Source of the DNA: Daphnia pulex | Taxonomy: Eukaryota; Arthropoda; Branchiopoda; Diplostraca; Daphniidae | Assembly: GCF_021134715.1 (NCBI RefSeq) | Contig: NC_060023.1 | Location: 1,736,001 to 1,800,000, forward strand | Length of the DNA: 64,000 nt | Direction of reading: 5' to 3' | In this document: piece after piece, positions 20,680-33,023 of the stretch | How the letters are laid out: each line of letters opens with the position of its first letter | Position numbering within the stretch: position 1 is the stretch's first letter | The notes under the pieces: generated by a model | Told to the model about the DNA's origin: nothing | The model's database searches: none | The model's input: the letters and a program-made list of their open reading frames with translations, nothing else | Position numbers and translations under genes: made by a program

Positions 20680-22824
20680 AGCTACAGTATGTTGCTAAGA
20701 GCTATAAAGCCAATAGGCAATAGCTTATTCAAAATCCGGTCAGTGTCGCAAGTCGTGGGATTCCATATCTCATCAAACCACGCCCAAAGCGGGACTCTCA
20801 CTTCCATTTGAATGAATGACTCCAATCCAGTAAATTGTATTGAATCACCTTGTACGTACGTCACTTTTACTAGAAAGTCTATCAAGTAGGTCATCTTACG
20901 GGAGTATCTGAAGAACAAGTTAAAATTTATCTACTGTTTCCTGACGACAGGGGAATTAATAATTCGGACCTTGGTGCTTCAATCATTCTCAAGATTCATA
21001 ACATTTAAATGATTACATACAAACTTTCTTCTTTTCTAACCTCTCTCTTGTCCCTACAACTATTTTCTTCGGCATTACTTGATTCAGCAAAACTTAATGA
21101 CGACGGTAGGGGAAAAGCAACACAGATTAAAAAATAAAACGAAAAAATAATAGTGCCATAAAACGCAATAAAATAAACGAAGGAACTGAATTATCAATGA
21201 ATTCGTCCCAATTCCCTGATAAAATTGCACTTCCTATAAGTAACCCTATTGTAAAAGCTTTTGTAACACAGTCGATCAAAATTCGACCAAAGATGATTTC
21301 TATGTACTTGAGCAAGTTATTTGGAAAGGAGCTTCTGGATTACTCGAAGATTACTTACAATTATTAAGGCAACGTTACAAGTTGACGCCCGCAGGTGGTC
21401 ATTCTTCAAGCTCCTACGAGAATTCGACCTGGAATCTAAGTAAAAAGAAGGACAAAATTAAATAAGAAAATAGTTCTTTACATTAACACACCCATTAATG
21501 ATAAAACTTAAAACTTAATTTTTTTACAACAGAAAAACACCTTAGTCTGAAGTATATCCACGTTGATTAAGTAATCGTCCTTACTTCAGTTATTCTGCTT
21601 GTCCCCTCTTGTGCAGGATCAATTTCCTTCCAGAGCACCTAGCATTCTTGGGAATCGGGAGAAATAACAATCGCAATAATACGCTGCCTAAAATAAAGAA
21701 AAGAAATGCCATTCAGTGTTTCGTCCGACCTTGGTAAGTCCATCCTGGGCATCGAGAATGAAAAGGTATCGGAACAAACTGGACTTCATTGGCGAATCCT
21801 GCTCAAAACTGTTTTGAAGCCAGACTCAGTGAGAGAGCAGTCATGATGGACAAATCGAGCAAGTTGCAAGTTCTCTAGTATAATTGAGATTTCATATTTG
21901 ATTGAATTCTCAAATTCAATTGAATCATTAAGACATTCGAGGTCCATGTTTCACTAACTGACTTGTAACTCAAACGGGAAAAGAATATACGAGTTCAAAT
22001 TGACTGTTTGTTAAAATTATGCTGGCATAAGGAAAGATAATCAAATCAAGGGTTGTAAACTAAATCGATCTATGGCAATTTTTAAAATTTAACTTTAACG
22101 TTTAAATTTATAGAAAATTTAACCCGAAATTTGTTCCTCTCCATGCCATGAAGCAAGTATCCTTAAACAACAATCTAATAGCCACATTTTATTTTGCTAC
22201 TCAATTAAAAACACACTTCTGTTGTAGAACACTAATCTGGTTTAATACAACTACAAGAAATGTTTTATTCTTTAAAGAGAAACATACCGTGTTGGCGTCG
22301 AACCGTAAGGCGATGGTTGAAGGTGTTGTCGGAAGGTGTTGGCGAAATGCTTCACGAGACGCAGTTTGCGGATAATCCAAATTGATGACGATTCTGAAAC
22401 CACCATGGTGGAACCATAAGATGTTAGGGTTTTTCAAATTGCTTAAACTAAACCTCCATGTACCACAATTGATTTCTCAGACTCCTTCGCACTTCAGGAT
22501 GACCTTCTCGATTAAGAAACGAATTCCCGGTGAAATCTGTATCCATCAGTAGAACGAGTTGGATCTCTTGATAAAACTGATGCTGTCGACTTGATCTAGA
22601 AAACTTTAAAGTAAGACCAACTGGGTAATGGAACTTGTAATGGAAAAATTCCATTTAAAATCCCTGTGAAAAAAAAATTTGATAAAAATAAATTAAGTAA
22701 AATTTCCGTAACTGTGGACAGTTTAAGTTCAACGTTAATACTTGTGCAAGATTTGTGTTATTTAGGAATGTAGGGCGAAGAATTGCTTACCGCTACCGGG
22801 ATAATCATTCTGTCAATCTCAATA
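20680..22824 (-). pseudogene. Remnants of an unrecognised multi-exon gene (right copy)
   Basis: Mirror of 1064-3180. It keeps a 68-codon open segment at 22448-22654 (HQFYQEIQLVLL, REGHPEVRRSLRNQLWY) that is shortened by a deletion of about 20 bases in the left copy. The outermost exon is cut at 22824 by the end of the arm, so this copy lacks the exon start present at 1027-1062. No family is recognised. Confidence 0.35.
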
Positions 22825-22999
22825 TTAATATTACATTTTTCAATATTTTTCTATTGATTTAAAGGGCTGAAGTGCTGAAACTTTGTATTGATTTTCTTCA
22901 ATCCCTACAATAACAAAAATTCACATTTAAAACATTATTAATGGGAAAACTGTAAACACAATATCCTTGATGATGATGGGCAACGTTCCAACAGCAATT

Positions 23000-25900
23000 C
23001 TAAAGTCCAATATCCCTTTTGAGTTGCTTCTTGATGGTGAACAAATCTCGAAAGTATTTTTCCGGAATTTTAGTGCAAGGATAAACGTTGTACATCTTAG
23101 CTATTTCTTTATTGTACATTGCAAAAATGTATTCCCTCAAGGGCATTTCTTCGGCGATCCGAGGATTCCTCCACCCAGGAAAAACTTTGGAAAATTCTTT
23201 GAATTTGTAAGAGACATCATAATTCCCGTCGAGATAAAATCCACAATCTTTTTCGTATGATTGATTGCACGTATCAGATATTAATTCAAGTGTGTAGCGA
23301 CGACAATATCCAGAAATACCTCCAGGTTGATGGATCGCGTCATGAGGTCTTAATTCGGTATCATGATTGGCCGACTGGATACACAAACTCTTACACATCC
23401 GGCAATAAGCATCGCAACGTGGAAGAGCTGCAGGATCGTTGGAAGTCCTCATGAGTAAAACTACTTTTGGGCTGAGTTCTTTGGCGAATTCCTTTTGGTT
23501 TTTCGGAGGTTTAAGATCTCGAAGCATTTGAATCATTTTGCTCGAGCAAGTTTTCTGAAATTCTTCCTTCTCTTCGTTGTCACAGTCGTCGTACTCACCA
23601 CTGTAATCAATCAGAAATTTGGAAGCCAGGTATTCACTCTGCAGGTAGCCTTTCAAAAATTCGATTCGGAGTTGTTCGATAAATTTCTGGGCCTTTCCTC
23701 GGTCAATTGACAACGTAGCTAAAGCCGCATTACTGATAGCTTGTGTTAAATGGCCGATGAAACCTCGCCATTCTTCTTGGGCGTTAGAAATTTTTTCAGC
23801 AATGAGTCGGTAAAGCACGTCTTCGTAAAAAACTTTAGGTTTCCTGATGTAGTCAAGCGCTTTGGAAATTTTATCCTCCTCCAGCAGTTCGATTAAATAG
23901 AGATCCATATATTTGGACATGAATCTGGCGTCGTACAGCCACCGCTCGTTACGAATTCTTTTCAACGTGCTTTGAATCATTTCCTTTTCGAAAGCTGTCA
24001 AAAGGATGAAATAATTAAATTCACAATCAAAAGTTTAAAAATAACTTATTTCTAAATTACCCAGATAAACGTTATGGATTAACGTGTTTGTCATGTTGGC
24101 GGCGAACAACTTCGTCTTTTCTACGCCGTGCGAAACCATAACAAAGTACTCATGCAGGCTATCTTTATTGGACTTGAGTTTGGCGTAGACCGAGTTTTCA
24201 GCCTCCCACTCTGCTTCAATGCTTTCCATCAGATCGACAATCAGCCTAAGACCGTAGCTGTGCATCATTTGAACCTCCGAGTTGTCGGCGATATTGTACG
24301 ATGTAATGGTTTCATCCACATCACAGATAACACTAGAAACGATGGTATCGTCATAGCATTGCTTGCCAGCAGCGATCCGGTTGACGGTGGTGAAAACATC
24401 TTCGAGACACAAATCGATGGCATTTTTGTTTGTCACTTTTCCAATCACTTTCGAGTACAGCTTCGAACATTTATTCCACACACTTGCCAACACGGACGGA
24501 TTTGAGACAACGGACGATGTCGGATGCTCTTTAGCCATCCCCAAGTTTTCTTTTTCGATGTTCATTATTTCAATTTTTCTTGTCCGGATCACGTTGCTGT
24601 TTTGATAGACTTTTTTGATTTTAGCTCCAATATCTTTTGGAGGGAACTGCTGCTGAGCCTCGTCCACAACGTCGTTGAAAATCTTTTCAAACTTTTCATT
24701 CTTCTTCAAGTCGGTCCACTGAGAAGCGTTTGAACTTGCCGTTTTGAACAATTCGTTGATTTCTTGGCGAATTTTCTTTTTGTAATTTTCCACGTGATGC
24801 TCGTAGCTAAACAAGGTAACGTAGCTGCTTTTCAAGTTGCACGTCCAGTTTCTGGATTGTTCTATTTTGTTCATTCTCCATAATTCTTGAAACTGCAGAC
24901 TCCATTTTTCGCGACCTTTTTCCTCCACGATATCTTTCACCTCTTGTCTAAAATCTGTTCAGTCGGCAGGATTTCCTCGCGCAGCTTGTCTACGAACATA
25001 GGAAAGAGATCAGTGTTGCCAAAGCCGCCATTTCCCATCGTTTTGCCCTTTTCTTCTATCATTTTCTTCTTGATGCTTGTGAAGGATTTAAGGTAAACTT
25101 CAGCTAGTTTTTGTTCAACCTTCTTGTAGGCAACATCCAAGATGTCAAAAGTGATGCGTTCTGTCACTGTGGCAAAATTGAAGGTGAAATTTGCCGAACA
25201 AATGCACCTCCAGACATCTTTGATGTACCTGGAAAACTCGTCGATGGATCTGCTTTTCCAAGTTGATCCGTCCTCGTTATGAATCACTCGTCGATGGATA
25301 TGCTCCCGAAACTGGATGAGCCCTTCGCCGTAAGCTTCATCTGGCACGTCGCCAGGAGGTTTGGATTCCTTCTTGACGTTGCTCAGGATGCAGACGTCGC
25401 TATCAGTTGAGTTTGACGTGTCGAGCTTGAAATTACCAAATGGACTCTGAGATTTTAGGTGCGACAGATCGCCAGTTAATTTCCGAACTTGGTGGAATGC
25501 ATCGTTCAGTGAAGTTCCAAGTGTTTGGATGATACCGTACAACTTGTGTTTCTGCCTAGTTTCGATCCTGTTGTAAACAAAAAACATTCTAGAGCTGAGT
25601 CGGCCTCCGTTGTCCTCGGCCAGCTTTGATCCTTGATAGGCCATCATAACAATTGGCAGAATTTCTTTGATGGCGTCGTCGTTCTCCCCCTAAGTTTAAT
25701 AAGACTCGATTAAAATAATTAATTTCAAATAAATTTTAATATCAAATCAAACCTGAGTGACGATTATGGTCGCGTCCGACAATAAAATACTCAAAGTTGC
25801 CATCTGATTGTCGCGCTTTTCTCTTCCGGGCAGGCCGTGATATTCAGGCGCTCGAGTACCTTCCGTATCCAGCAACAAAATATAATCGTATTCAGGACGA

Positions 25901-27461
25901 CCCTCGACGGCCAGTAATTGCATGTTGACGCCACGGGTGCACATTCCAACGCTGGTTCGCATTTGGATGCCGAACATGGTGTTTAACAATGTCGATTTGC
26001 CGCTGCTCTGAATACCCATGACGGACAGTACGAAAATGCGCTCTCGTTTCAATTTTCCGATCAACTTCCCAAGTTCGTGTAAAACTTCCGTCACCCATTC
26101 CATGTGAATCATAACAACGGGTGGTTTTGCACGAGACAGGCGTCAGCTCGGCGCAATTCACGACAACTTTTGATCTTGTCGTCTTCTTCGCGTAACTTTT
26201 CTTCGTTCAAGCAGTGCTCCGATTTGGCCTCTTCATGCTTGGCTTGTTGCCGGTAATTTTTCTGTAAGAGAAATTCAGTTTTCTTCACTTTCCCCAAGTC
26301 CTGGACGGATTTGGTAATGCTTGATTTAATTTCTGTCGGGGACACGCATTCCAAAGCGCCGTATTCTTCTCGAAACAAAATGGGAATTTGGCACAACATC
26401 AGTCGTTCTTTGGCTGCGTTACATTGTCCTGTTAGTTTATTGATGGTAATTTTAACACTCGATCGCAATATGTTGAGAACTTTGTCGGAAAGTTGGCCGT
26501 CTATAAAGAGTCGATGAAATCCGTTTACTTCCTTTATTTGAGGGCGCGTCGTCTCTCGGAGTGACGGTTTCCAAATGCATGTGAATGCATCCAACTTAAG
26601 ATAAAAGTTTTTGGCATATGTTTCCTGAATGTCTTGTACTGCTCGAATGGAAGGAGATGAATTTCCATTGTCTTCGGTAGAAGCTTCAACGATCAAGAAG
26701 TCGGCGAATTCTTGAATAAATGGCCACAACGGTTTGAAATCACCAATGATGTGCGTAACCAAGACGTGATGAACTTCAGAGCTAGATCCTTCCATCAACA
26801 TGCAGCCGCAACCGATTTCCGCCAACACGCTATTTGAGGACACCGTGCTGGTAGATAAATCGTGACGATGAATGCTTTCGATGTTGAAGAGATTCTTCAT
26901 TATGTTGCACGTTTGACTCTCGTTCTTCGGTCGACAAGAAATCACAGCGACGCGCATCAAGGACAAGTCTTCACCTAAACGGATGTTTTCAATCCAGGGC
27001 AAGGTGATGTGTCTCAGCACTTCCAAATGATGTTTCCTAGAGTCGGGCACGAACAAAGGTATGGCAGTTCTCCTCTCCAGCAACAGACGAAAAATCTCAG
27101 CAGCGCCAGCTGCGTCAAATTCGTCGATAAGCTTCAGCAAAGTATCGTACAAGCTCTTTTTAGAAGAACTCTCCACAGAAAGCTGATCACAAGATAGGAG
27201 AGCTTCTAAGTCACTGAAATTGGTATCCATTCCGCCATTCTGTTTGTGAGGTTTCATCGAATCCAATGTTAAGCGGAGACGATAACGCAAACAGTTCATT
27301 AAGGTTAAGGTGTCTTCATTATTCTCCTGCATGGTTTGACTAATAGGGTTGAAAGGCCGGTCAATTAGAAAGTCAGCATAAGCCTTTTTCATTTTTGGAA
27401 AAGACACCTCCATCTCATCTTCACCATCCTGAACTTCTTTCTTGATTTGGTTCATGGACAT
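23000..27461 (-). pseudogene. Very large inducible GTPase (GVIN/VLIG-like), frame-broken
   Basis: GVIN1/VLIG-type GTPases are giant dynamin-related cytosolic GTPases with a Toll/interferon or stress link in vertebrates; the role in crustaceans is unknown. The segment from 27461 (MSMNQIKK) downward holds a helical N-terminal region. The GTPase domain follows, with a P-loop (GIQSSGKST, near 25993-26019) and DTEG switch motif. A long C-terminal region ends in a Cys/His-rich module (CRMCKSLC, then PGGISGYC) and a FPGWRNP block like those of vertebrate VLIGs. Two good introns are visible: 25690-25752 and 23995-24060. The reading frame is broken near 26110, just before the GTPase domain, and again near 24950, with homologous sequence continuing directly in another frame each time. 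It is either a recent pseudogene or carries sequence errors. An untranslated first exon ending near 27985 is likely. Confidence 0.75.
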
Positions 27462-28934
27462 TTTCTGTAAATTAAGATATAGATAGTTAAACGGCAGTTC
27501 TGTAATGTCTGTAACTGCTTTGTAAAGAGACGGCTAAAGTGTGGTCTTTACATATCAGTCCCACAGTCTGGGATACCTAGCCTTCATCGAAATTACAACA
27601 CAACATGTTTTTTTTTACCTGGATGTATGAATTCGCCTTTACATTGATAGTTCCAATCAGTATGTAGTGATCACATCGAGAATATTGTACTTCGTCAAGA
27701 AGTGGTTTTCTAGCAGATCAAGGGGAATTTGAAGAACCCAAAACTGTTAAAATTAATTTTTTAATAGAAAGGTTAAATAGCATATTAAGCATTTCTATTT
27801 GTTAAATAGGTTTACCGAAAAAACTATTTCAATCCTTCTCGTCGAAGTCTTGTGATGTAACTTCTTTTATTCCTGTCTTTAGAAAAATTATAGATTATAC
27901 ATAAAGGAAAATCGTAAATATTATTCACATGAAAAATTCGCGCAATTCATGGAAAAATTATACTAATGGATAAATAAAACTTACCTGTAAAGTTCTCACG
28001 TTATCTTATGTGTCTGTCCACGACAGAACAACCACAGAACTCCTCAACTCCAGACTCCAGTCCAGTCAAGAACGGTCGCCATTAAAAAAAATTTTAAACG
28101 TTGCCAGTTAATTAATAGCTGCTTGCAAGTTGCAGCGGTTGCAGCGTGCAGATCAATTTTTGAAGAAAAAAAAAGGAAAAACCAGGAAAGAAAACTGATC
28201 AATGAAATATCTAAGTTCCTGGTTCGCTTATAAGGCTTAATCGCTTTTCTCCGATCTAGAATCCTTGGAGCAAATCTTTGAAGTTGCGAGCTGCACCGGG
28301 CATTCCGGAAGAATAATTTGTTATCAATATTTTTCATGGGTAATGATTAGAGAAGCGACAACTGAAAGTTATGCACGGATAAAAACGCCGAGTTGCAACA
28401 GGAACGAAGCTTCAACCGCGCAGTCTGTCCATAATATAGCTCAATTTGTTATGAAACAATCCTGTCCAGAAAATTACTACCGTTAGCGAATAAACGACAA
28501 CCCACACCCATGCCGAACAATTTACAAGAAAGACGGAAAAGATGCCGACTAGACTATTGGCTTTTTCCTAAATTATTTGTTTTGTAGCCAAATCTCCAGC
28601 GAATTTTTTTTCTCCTGCTCCCTCATTCATGTAATTTGTCAGCCTTTCTTCACAATGACAAATGTACTGCCATAGTAAGCAAACCGCTGTCTCATGCTTC
28701 TTTGGGAGCTTTAAAGAAATCGCAATTGAATAAGTGGTGGCTGATATGGCATCAGAAAATAGTAACAAGGACTTAGGATTAATCGATGGCGTAAAAAATT
28801 TGAAAAATCGAAACCAAATGTCATAACCAACCAATGCCCTATATTAAACTGACAATCAAAAATAAAATTTGCTTTCTTCAATCTAAAGAAAAAGAATTTG
28901 TGAAAGACCAAACATAGTCTTAAAAAAGCCAACA
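27462..28934. other. Intergenic: GVIN upstream region and ATRX downstream region
   Basis: The GVIN start codon is preceded by an acceptor-like TTTACAG (minus strand), and an exon-like segment with GAACTTTACAG/GTAAGT lies near 27985, consistent with a spliced 5' leader. The rest is AT-rich with no supported gene. Confidence 0.45.
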
Positions 28935-31900
28935 TTAATTTGGGACTTCTTGGCTGGAAACAGGAACTTTTGTTTCTTGGAATATCTTCCATATAGCTTC
29001 TCGTTCGGCAGTTTCAATATATTCTTCGGGCCGGTTTTGAAGCAAGGAATCGTGTTCCCGATACGCACCTATCCATTCTTTCATGCGTACTGCGAGGTCA
29101 CTCAACAATTCATCGTTAGGATGCAAAGAGTTTTCGTGCCCAAGAACAGAGTCCGGTAAACGTAGTTGGCCATCGACATCAAAACTGTACAGGTCAGTCA
29201 GATCGTTAGAAGCAAAGTAACGATCCATTTGCTCTTCGTCAACAATACGGCGTGACAATGAAAGCTTGGCGACCTTTGAATTAAACAAAAGCAAAACATG
29301 AATAGATGAGGATTTATTAATGACTAGCGCTAGTGTTCTTACTTGACGATAGTAGACTTTTTCCTCCATAGTCCCCTGAGCTACAAAGCGATACACGTAA
29401 CACGGCTTCTTTTGTCCTAACCTGGATGGATGAAAAAATAAGAAAAAAAAGCATTAGATTCATTTATTAAAGAGCATCTGGGGGCAATTCAATTAACTTG
29501 TACCTGTAAACACGGAAGACACTTTGTAGATCTTGCGAAGGGTTCCACGATGCATCAAAGATAATTGCACGATTGGCACCTATCAAATTAATGCCTATAC
29601 CCCCAGCTCTAGTGGAGATGAGAAACAAGCGAGCCCGGGGATTTTTAGGATCGTTAAATGCACTGCACCATTTCAGACGCTGTTCTGAAGATGTTGAACC
29701 ATCCAGACGAAAATAGTCTGTGTTGATGCTCCATGTCCCAGAGAACTTGAAAAAAAAATTCAGAATTACAAACTAGAATATTGGGTGGCAAAAGTTATCA
29801 TTTACCTTAGTTTTATCGGCGCTCCTACTTTGATTCTTAAATTCTTCGATGGCGAGGAATTCTTCAATTAGGTCAAGACTAGTGAGTGACTGGCTAAAAA
29901 CCAGTAATTTGTCACCAATCACCTCGCAATGCCTAAGAATATCCATCAACAGAAGCATTTTCCCACTATGCTTGATGTTATTGATCTCGTCATCAGAAAT
30001 CAGATCGGACCACCAAGGACTGCTTGACACCGGGTCCTCTGAATCTTGTATGCACCCGTCGTCTTCTGCAATTAAAAAAACATGCATCAGTTAGTGGATG
30101 GCAATAACATAAAAATACCAAGAAGTATTAACAAATTTTACCTAAGTCTGGCTCCTTCGTCCAACTGATATCTTCTTCTTCGTTTTTCGCATTCTTTCTC
30201 GTTTTCGAGTCAGGTCGATTCTTTGCATCACGACGACAGAAAGCCAACAGTAAAGCCTTGGGATGAGTCCACACTCGAGAAAGCTGTTGATAGTCGCTGA
30301 ACAGTCCTGCACTCTCAACTTTACTTCCGGTGGGTTGAATAGCTCCTCCCTTGGTGAAGTTTTCCAAATAATGAAGATACAGTTGGATTTGGAGTTCTGA
30401 CATCCTCACAGAAACCACATATTCTAATTTAGGTGGTAAAAATGGTGCAAGGACGTTGCTGTCGAAACGCTGAACAGTATCTGACAAAGGATAGAATAAA
30501 ATAAATAAAAACCACGAGTGGAAATTAAAAAAGGAAATTACTTTCAAGCAGTTTATGAAGAATAAGAGCTCGCCGTTTCATGGCTCGAACATCTGACTGT
30601 GTGGAGTCGACAGTTTGTCCTTTTTCCAACACTTTTACAAAGTTTTTACCAAATTCCGTTTTCGTGCCCAGTTGACCAGGATGGACGAATTGAACCATTG
30701 TAAAGAATTCAAACAGATTATTTTGAAGAGGTGTGCCAGTTAACATGATTCGTCGTCGAGTAGAAATCTGATTCATAGCTTTGTAAATATCAGAATCCTC
30801 ATTCTTGAGCAAATGTCCTTCATCTGCCATTATAAAATATGGGTGATGAAAATAAAGATAAACTGATATGATAAATTGTCATACCACAAACGAGAAGATC
30901 TGGTCCAGGATCAACTAAAGCTCGCCAGAATAATTCGTCCTGCTCCGAGCGCTTCTTTTTCTGTTTGGTTAGTGTCCGAAACATTTCATATCCAATAATT
31001 AAAACTCCCCCGAAATGGAGCCATCTGGTAATCTTTGCCTCCCTTGCCTTGTTGATTTTACTGCTAGCTAACTCGCATACATTCAAGGTTACAAATGTTT
31101 CTCCAGGAAGCCAAATTTTGAACTCGTTTTCCCAATTGAAGACCGTGCTAAGTGGACAAACCACCATCACACGATTCACCTACATTTAAAATTTAGATAA
31201 ATAAACTATTCAGCTTTCACAAAAATATAAACTTTAAATACCTCACATATGGCGTTCGTTAGCACAGTATGAGACAGTGTCACTACCTGCAGGCTTTTGC
31301 CCAAACCCATACAATGTGCAAGGACACAGCCAGCACTGGAATTGGTTGTAAAGCAGGCATTCCACATAAACTTTATACCTTCTATTTGATGGTACTTAAG
31401 CTTTTCAAACATTTGTTGATTTACAACCACCTGATCTTCATTTTTAATTTGGCTGCCTCTCAACAACACAAACCGATCCATCTGTTGTTTGTAATAGAAT
31501 GAAAGGAAAGTGCATGCATGTTTAACATATGAATCTTACTTGATGGTGTGGTTCTTCACTTGTTTTCACAACAGTTGATAATGTTGACTTTGAATTAACC
31601 ACAACTGGATTTACCATGTTATTATTTTGTATATCTTCATATTGATCAACAGCATTCAATGCAAACATAACAGGATCAAAGCCTGCCTGGATCTGCAGGG
31701 AAAAAAAAATTAGTTTTGAACATAAATAGCTTGGTTTCAATTTAACCCACTTTAGATTGATTCGATCTTGTAACACGCTTTACTTTTCCTGTATCAGCTA
31801 CTCCCTGACCAAACAAAGATCCTTCTGTCTAAAATCGAATAAAAATAGAAGATAAATATATTACAATATAAAATGATACCTTACAATATAAAATGATACC

Positions 31901-32326
31901 TGAATTAGTATGTTAGGTTGCTGCCATGGTGCTGGAGGCTTGTACTCAGGCGGAGGCTGAAATCCTTGTTGGGCCTGCCATCTCATATCATTTCTTAAAT
32001 GACCTCCTCTTCCACGGTGTTGCCTTTGCGGAACTCCCCTGTATGGCTGAACTGGTCTTCTTTCTGTCAGCAACTTAGAATCTACTGTTTCCTTTGCACG
32101 GGTCGGTGGAATTGTTGGGGTAAATTTCTTCTTTGCAACTGGACCAACATTTTCAGTAACTGATGGAATAGACCCTGTCCTACACTCATTTATCAGCCTA
32201 ATTTTCCTCTAGTTTACGAAAAACGATATGTAGGCATACTTTCATTTCTATTTGTAAATTTCTTACCTTAAAAGGCTGTTGTTGCTGACCACTTCCGGTT
32301 GCAGGATCCGAACCTGTGTTACTCAT
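28935..32326 (-). CDS. XNP: ATRX/XNP-type SWI/SNF chromatin remodelling ATPase
   Basis: Nuclear DNA translocase of the ATRX group (Drosophila XNP), acting on heterochromatin and histone H3.3 deposition. Twelve exons with consistent phases give 891 residues: 32267-32326, 31900-32208, 31751-31828, 31540-31692, 31242-31481, 30885-31179, 30542-30823, 30142-30480, 29806-30065, 29504-29745, 29343-29421, 28935-29273. Motifs in order are HCMGLGKSLQVV (Walker A), DEGHLLKN, LTGTPLQNN, ISTRAGGIGINL and FRVYRLGQKKP. The C-terminal RRIVDEEQMDRYF...EHDSLL block is diagnostic of ATRX over RAD54L2. The N-terminus is only about 250 residues, Gln/Pro/Arg-rich, with no Cys-rich ADD domain, as in the short XNP type. 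The start is MSNTGSDP at 32326. Confidence 0.88.
31861..31900. repeat. 20-bp tandem duplication covering a splice donor
   Basis: TTACAATATAAAATGATACC occurs twice in a row at the start of ATRX intron 2 (minus strand). Only the copy next to the exon forms the CAG/GTATCATT donor used here; the second repeats the GGTATCATT just downstream. Confidence 0.8.
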
Positions 32327-33023
32327 TTATTGAACAGCTTGCAGTTACAATCGTGCAAAATTTATATTAATTTTCTTCAAATAGACAACACAATTATCCA
32401 TACAGATAAAAAAAAATTTGCAACTGAATTGAAACGAGGTAATCGATCACTTTGCATGAAGCAGAAGCAGCCGAATCGTTGGGTACCTTGACAACGAGAA
32501 ACGCCCCCTTTTACTTTTTACCGCCATTTTTCCGTATCGAGTATCGAAGTAGTGGACACACCGAAATCGATTTATCGCTGCCATTGTTGAAAAAGGAGGG
32601 CTATTCAAAACTTAGAACTAGCCGCCACTAGAGATTTCGCAACAGTTGGTAAAAAAACAGGGAATTTTAAGGAATCGGGAGACAAATGGAAAACTATTTG
32701 AAAAATTCCGAAAAGTGAAGGAGGGAAAAATTACACGAAAATTCGTAGCTAGAAATTCTTGAACGAAAAACGGTGAGTTCACCGACCCCTTGTTGACAAA
32801 TTTGGTGAACAGTTCGAATGGAAAAACGAATGCTAGGAATCGAATTATAACCACTATACCAACAGAACTTATCAAGGAAATTAAATTTAATGACGTCTTT
32901 TAAATGCATTTAAATATTTTATTCTAAAATAATAACATTTGAGTGTTTGACATTACTAGACGTCGTGACCGGCGAAAAAAAAAAGAAATAATAATGAGTT
33001 TTTGGTTTGAATAAAAAATTTGC
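32327..33023. other. Intergenic between ATRX and a small secreted gene
   Basis: Holds the ATRX promoter side and the 3' side of the 33 kb gene. A TTTATT near 32917 could be the minus-strand poly(A) signal of that gene. No other gene is supported. Confidence 0.45.

Larger units (their letters stand above)
12176..22824 (-). repeat. Right arm of giant inverted repeat (palindrome)
   Basis: This is the reverse complement of 1063-12020, carrying the same cuticle gene, decayed YYT genes, AIFM1-like fragment, MITE and palindromic element in mirror order. Differences seen directly: one 45-bp repeat block fewer in the cuticle gene, scattered base changes and small indels toward the outer end, and about 290 bases missing near the centre. 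The arm ends at 22824 in AT-rich sequence, in the middle of what is an exon-like segment in the left arm. Confidence 0.95.

Noticed and set aside
1063-22824. Palindrome as a pure assembly artefact
   Set aside because: The arms differ by in-frame repeat length, substitutions and a diverged core, and have different flanks, which a mirrored assembly error would not make. Long-read confirmation is still wanted.
28935-32326. RAD54L2/ARIP4 as the identity of the SWI/SNF helicase
   Set aside because: The sequence after the helicase core (RRIVDEEQMDRYF, then an acidic region and EHDSLL) fits ATRX/XNP better.
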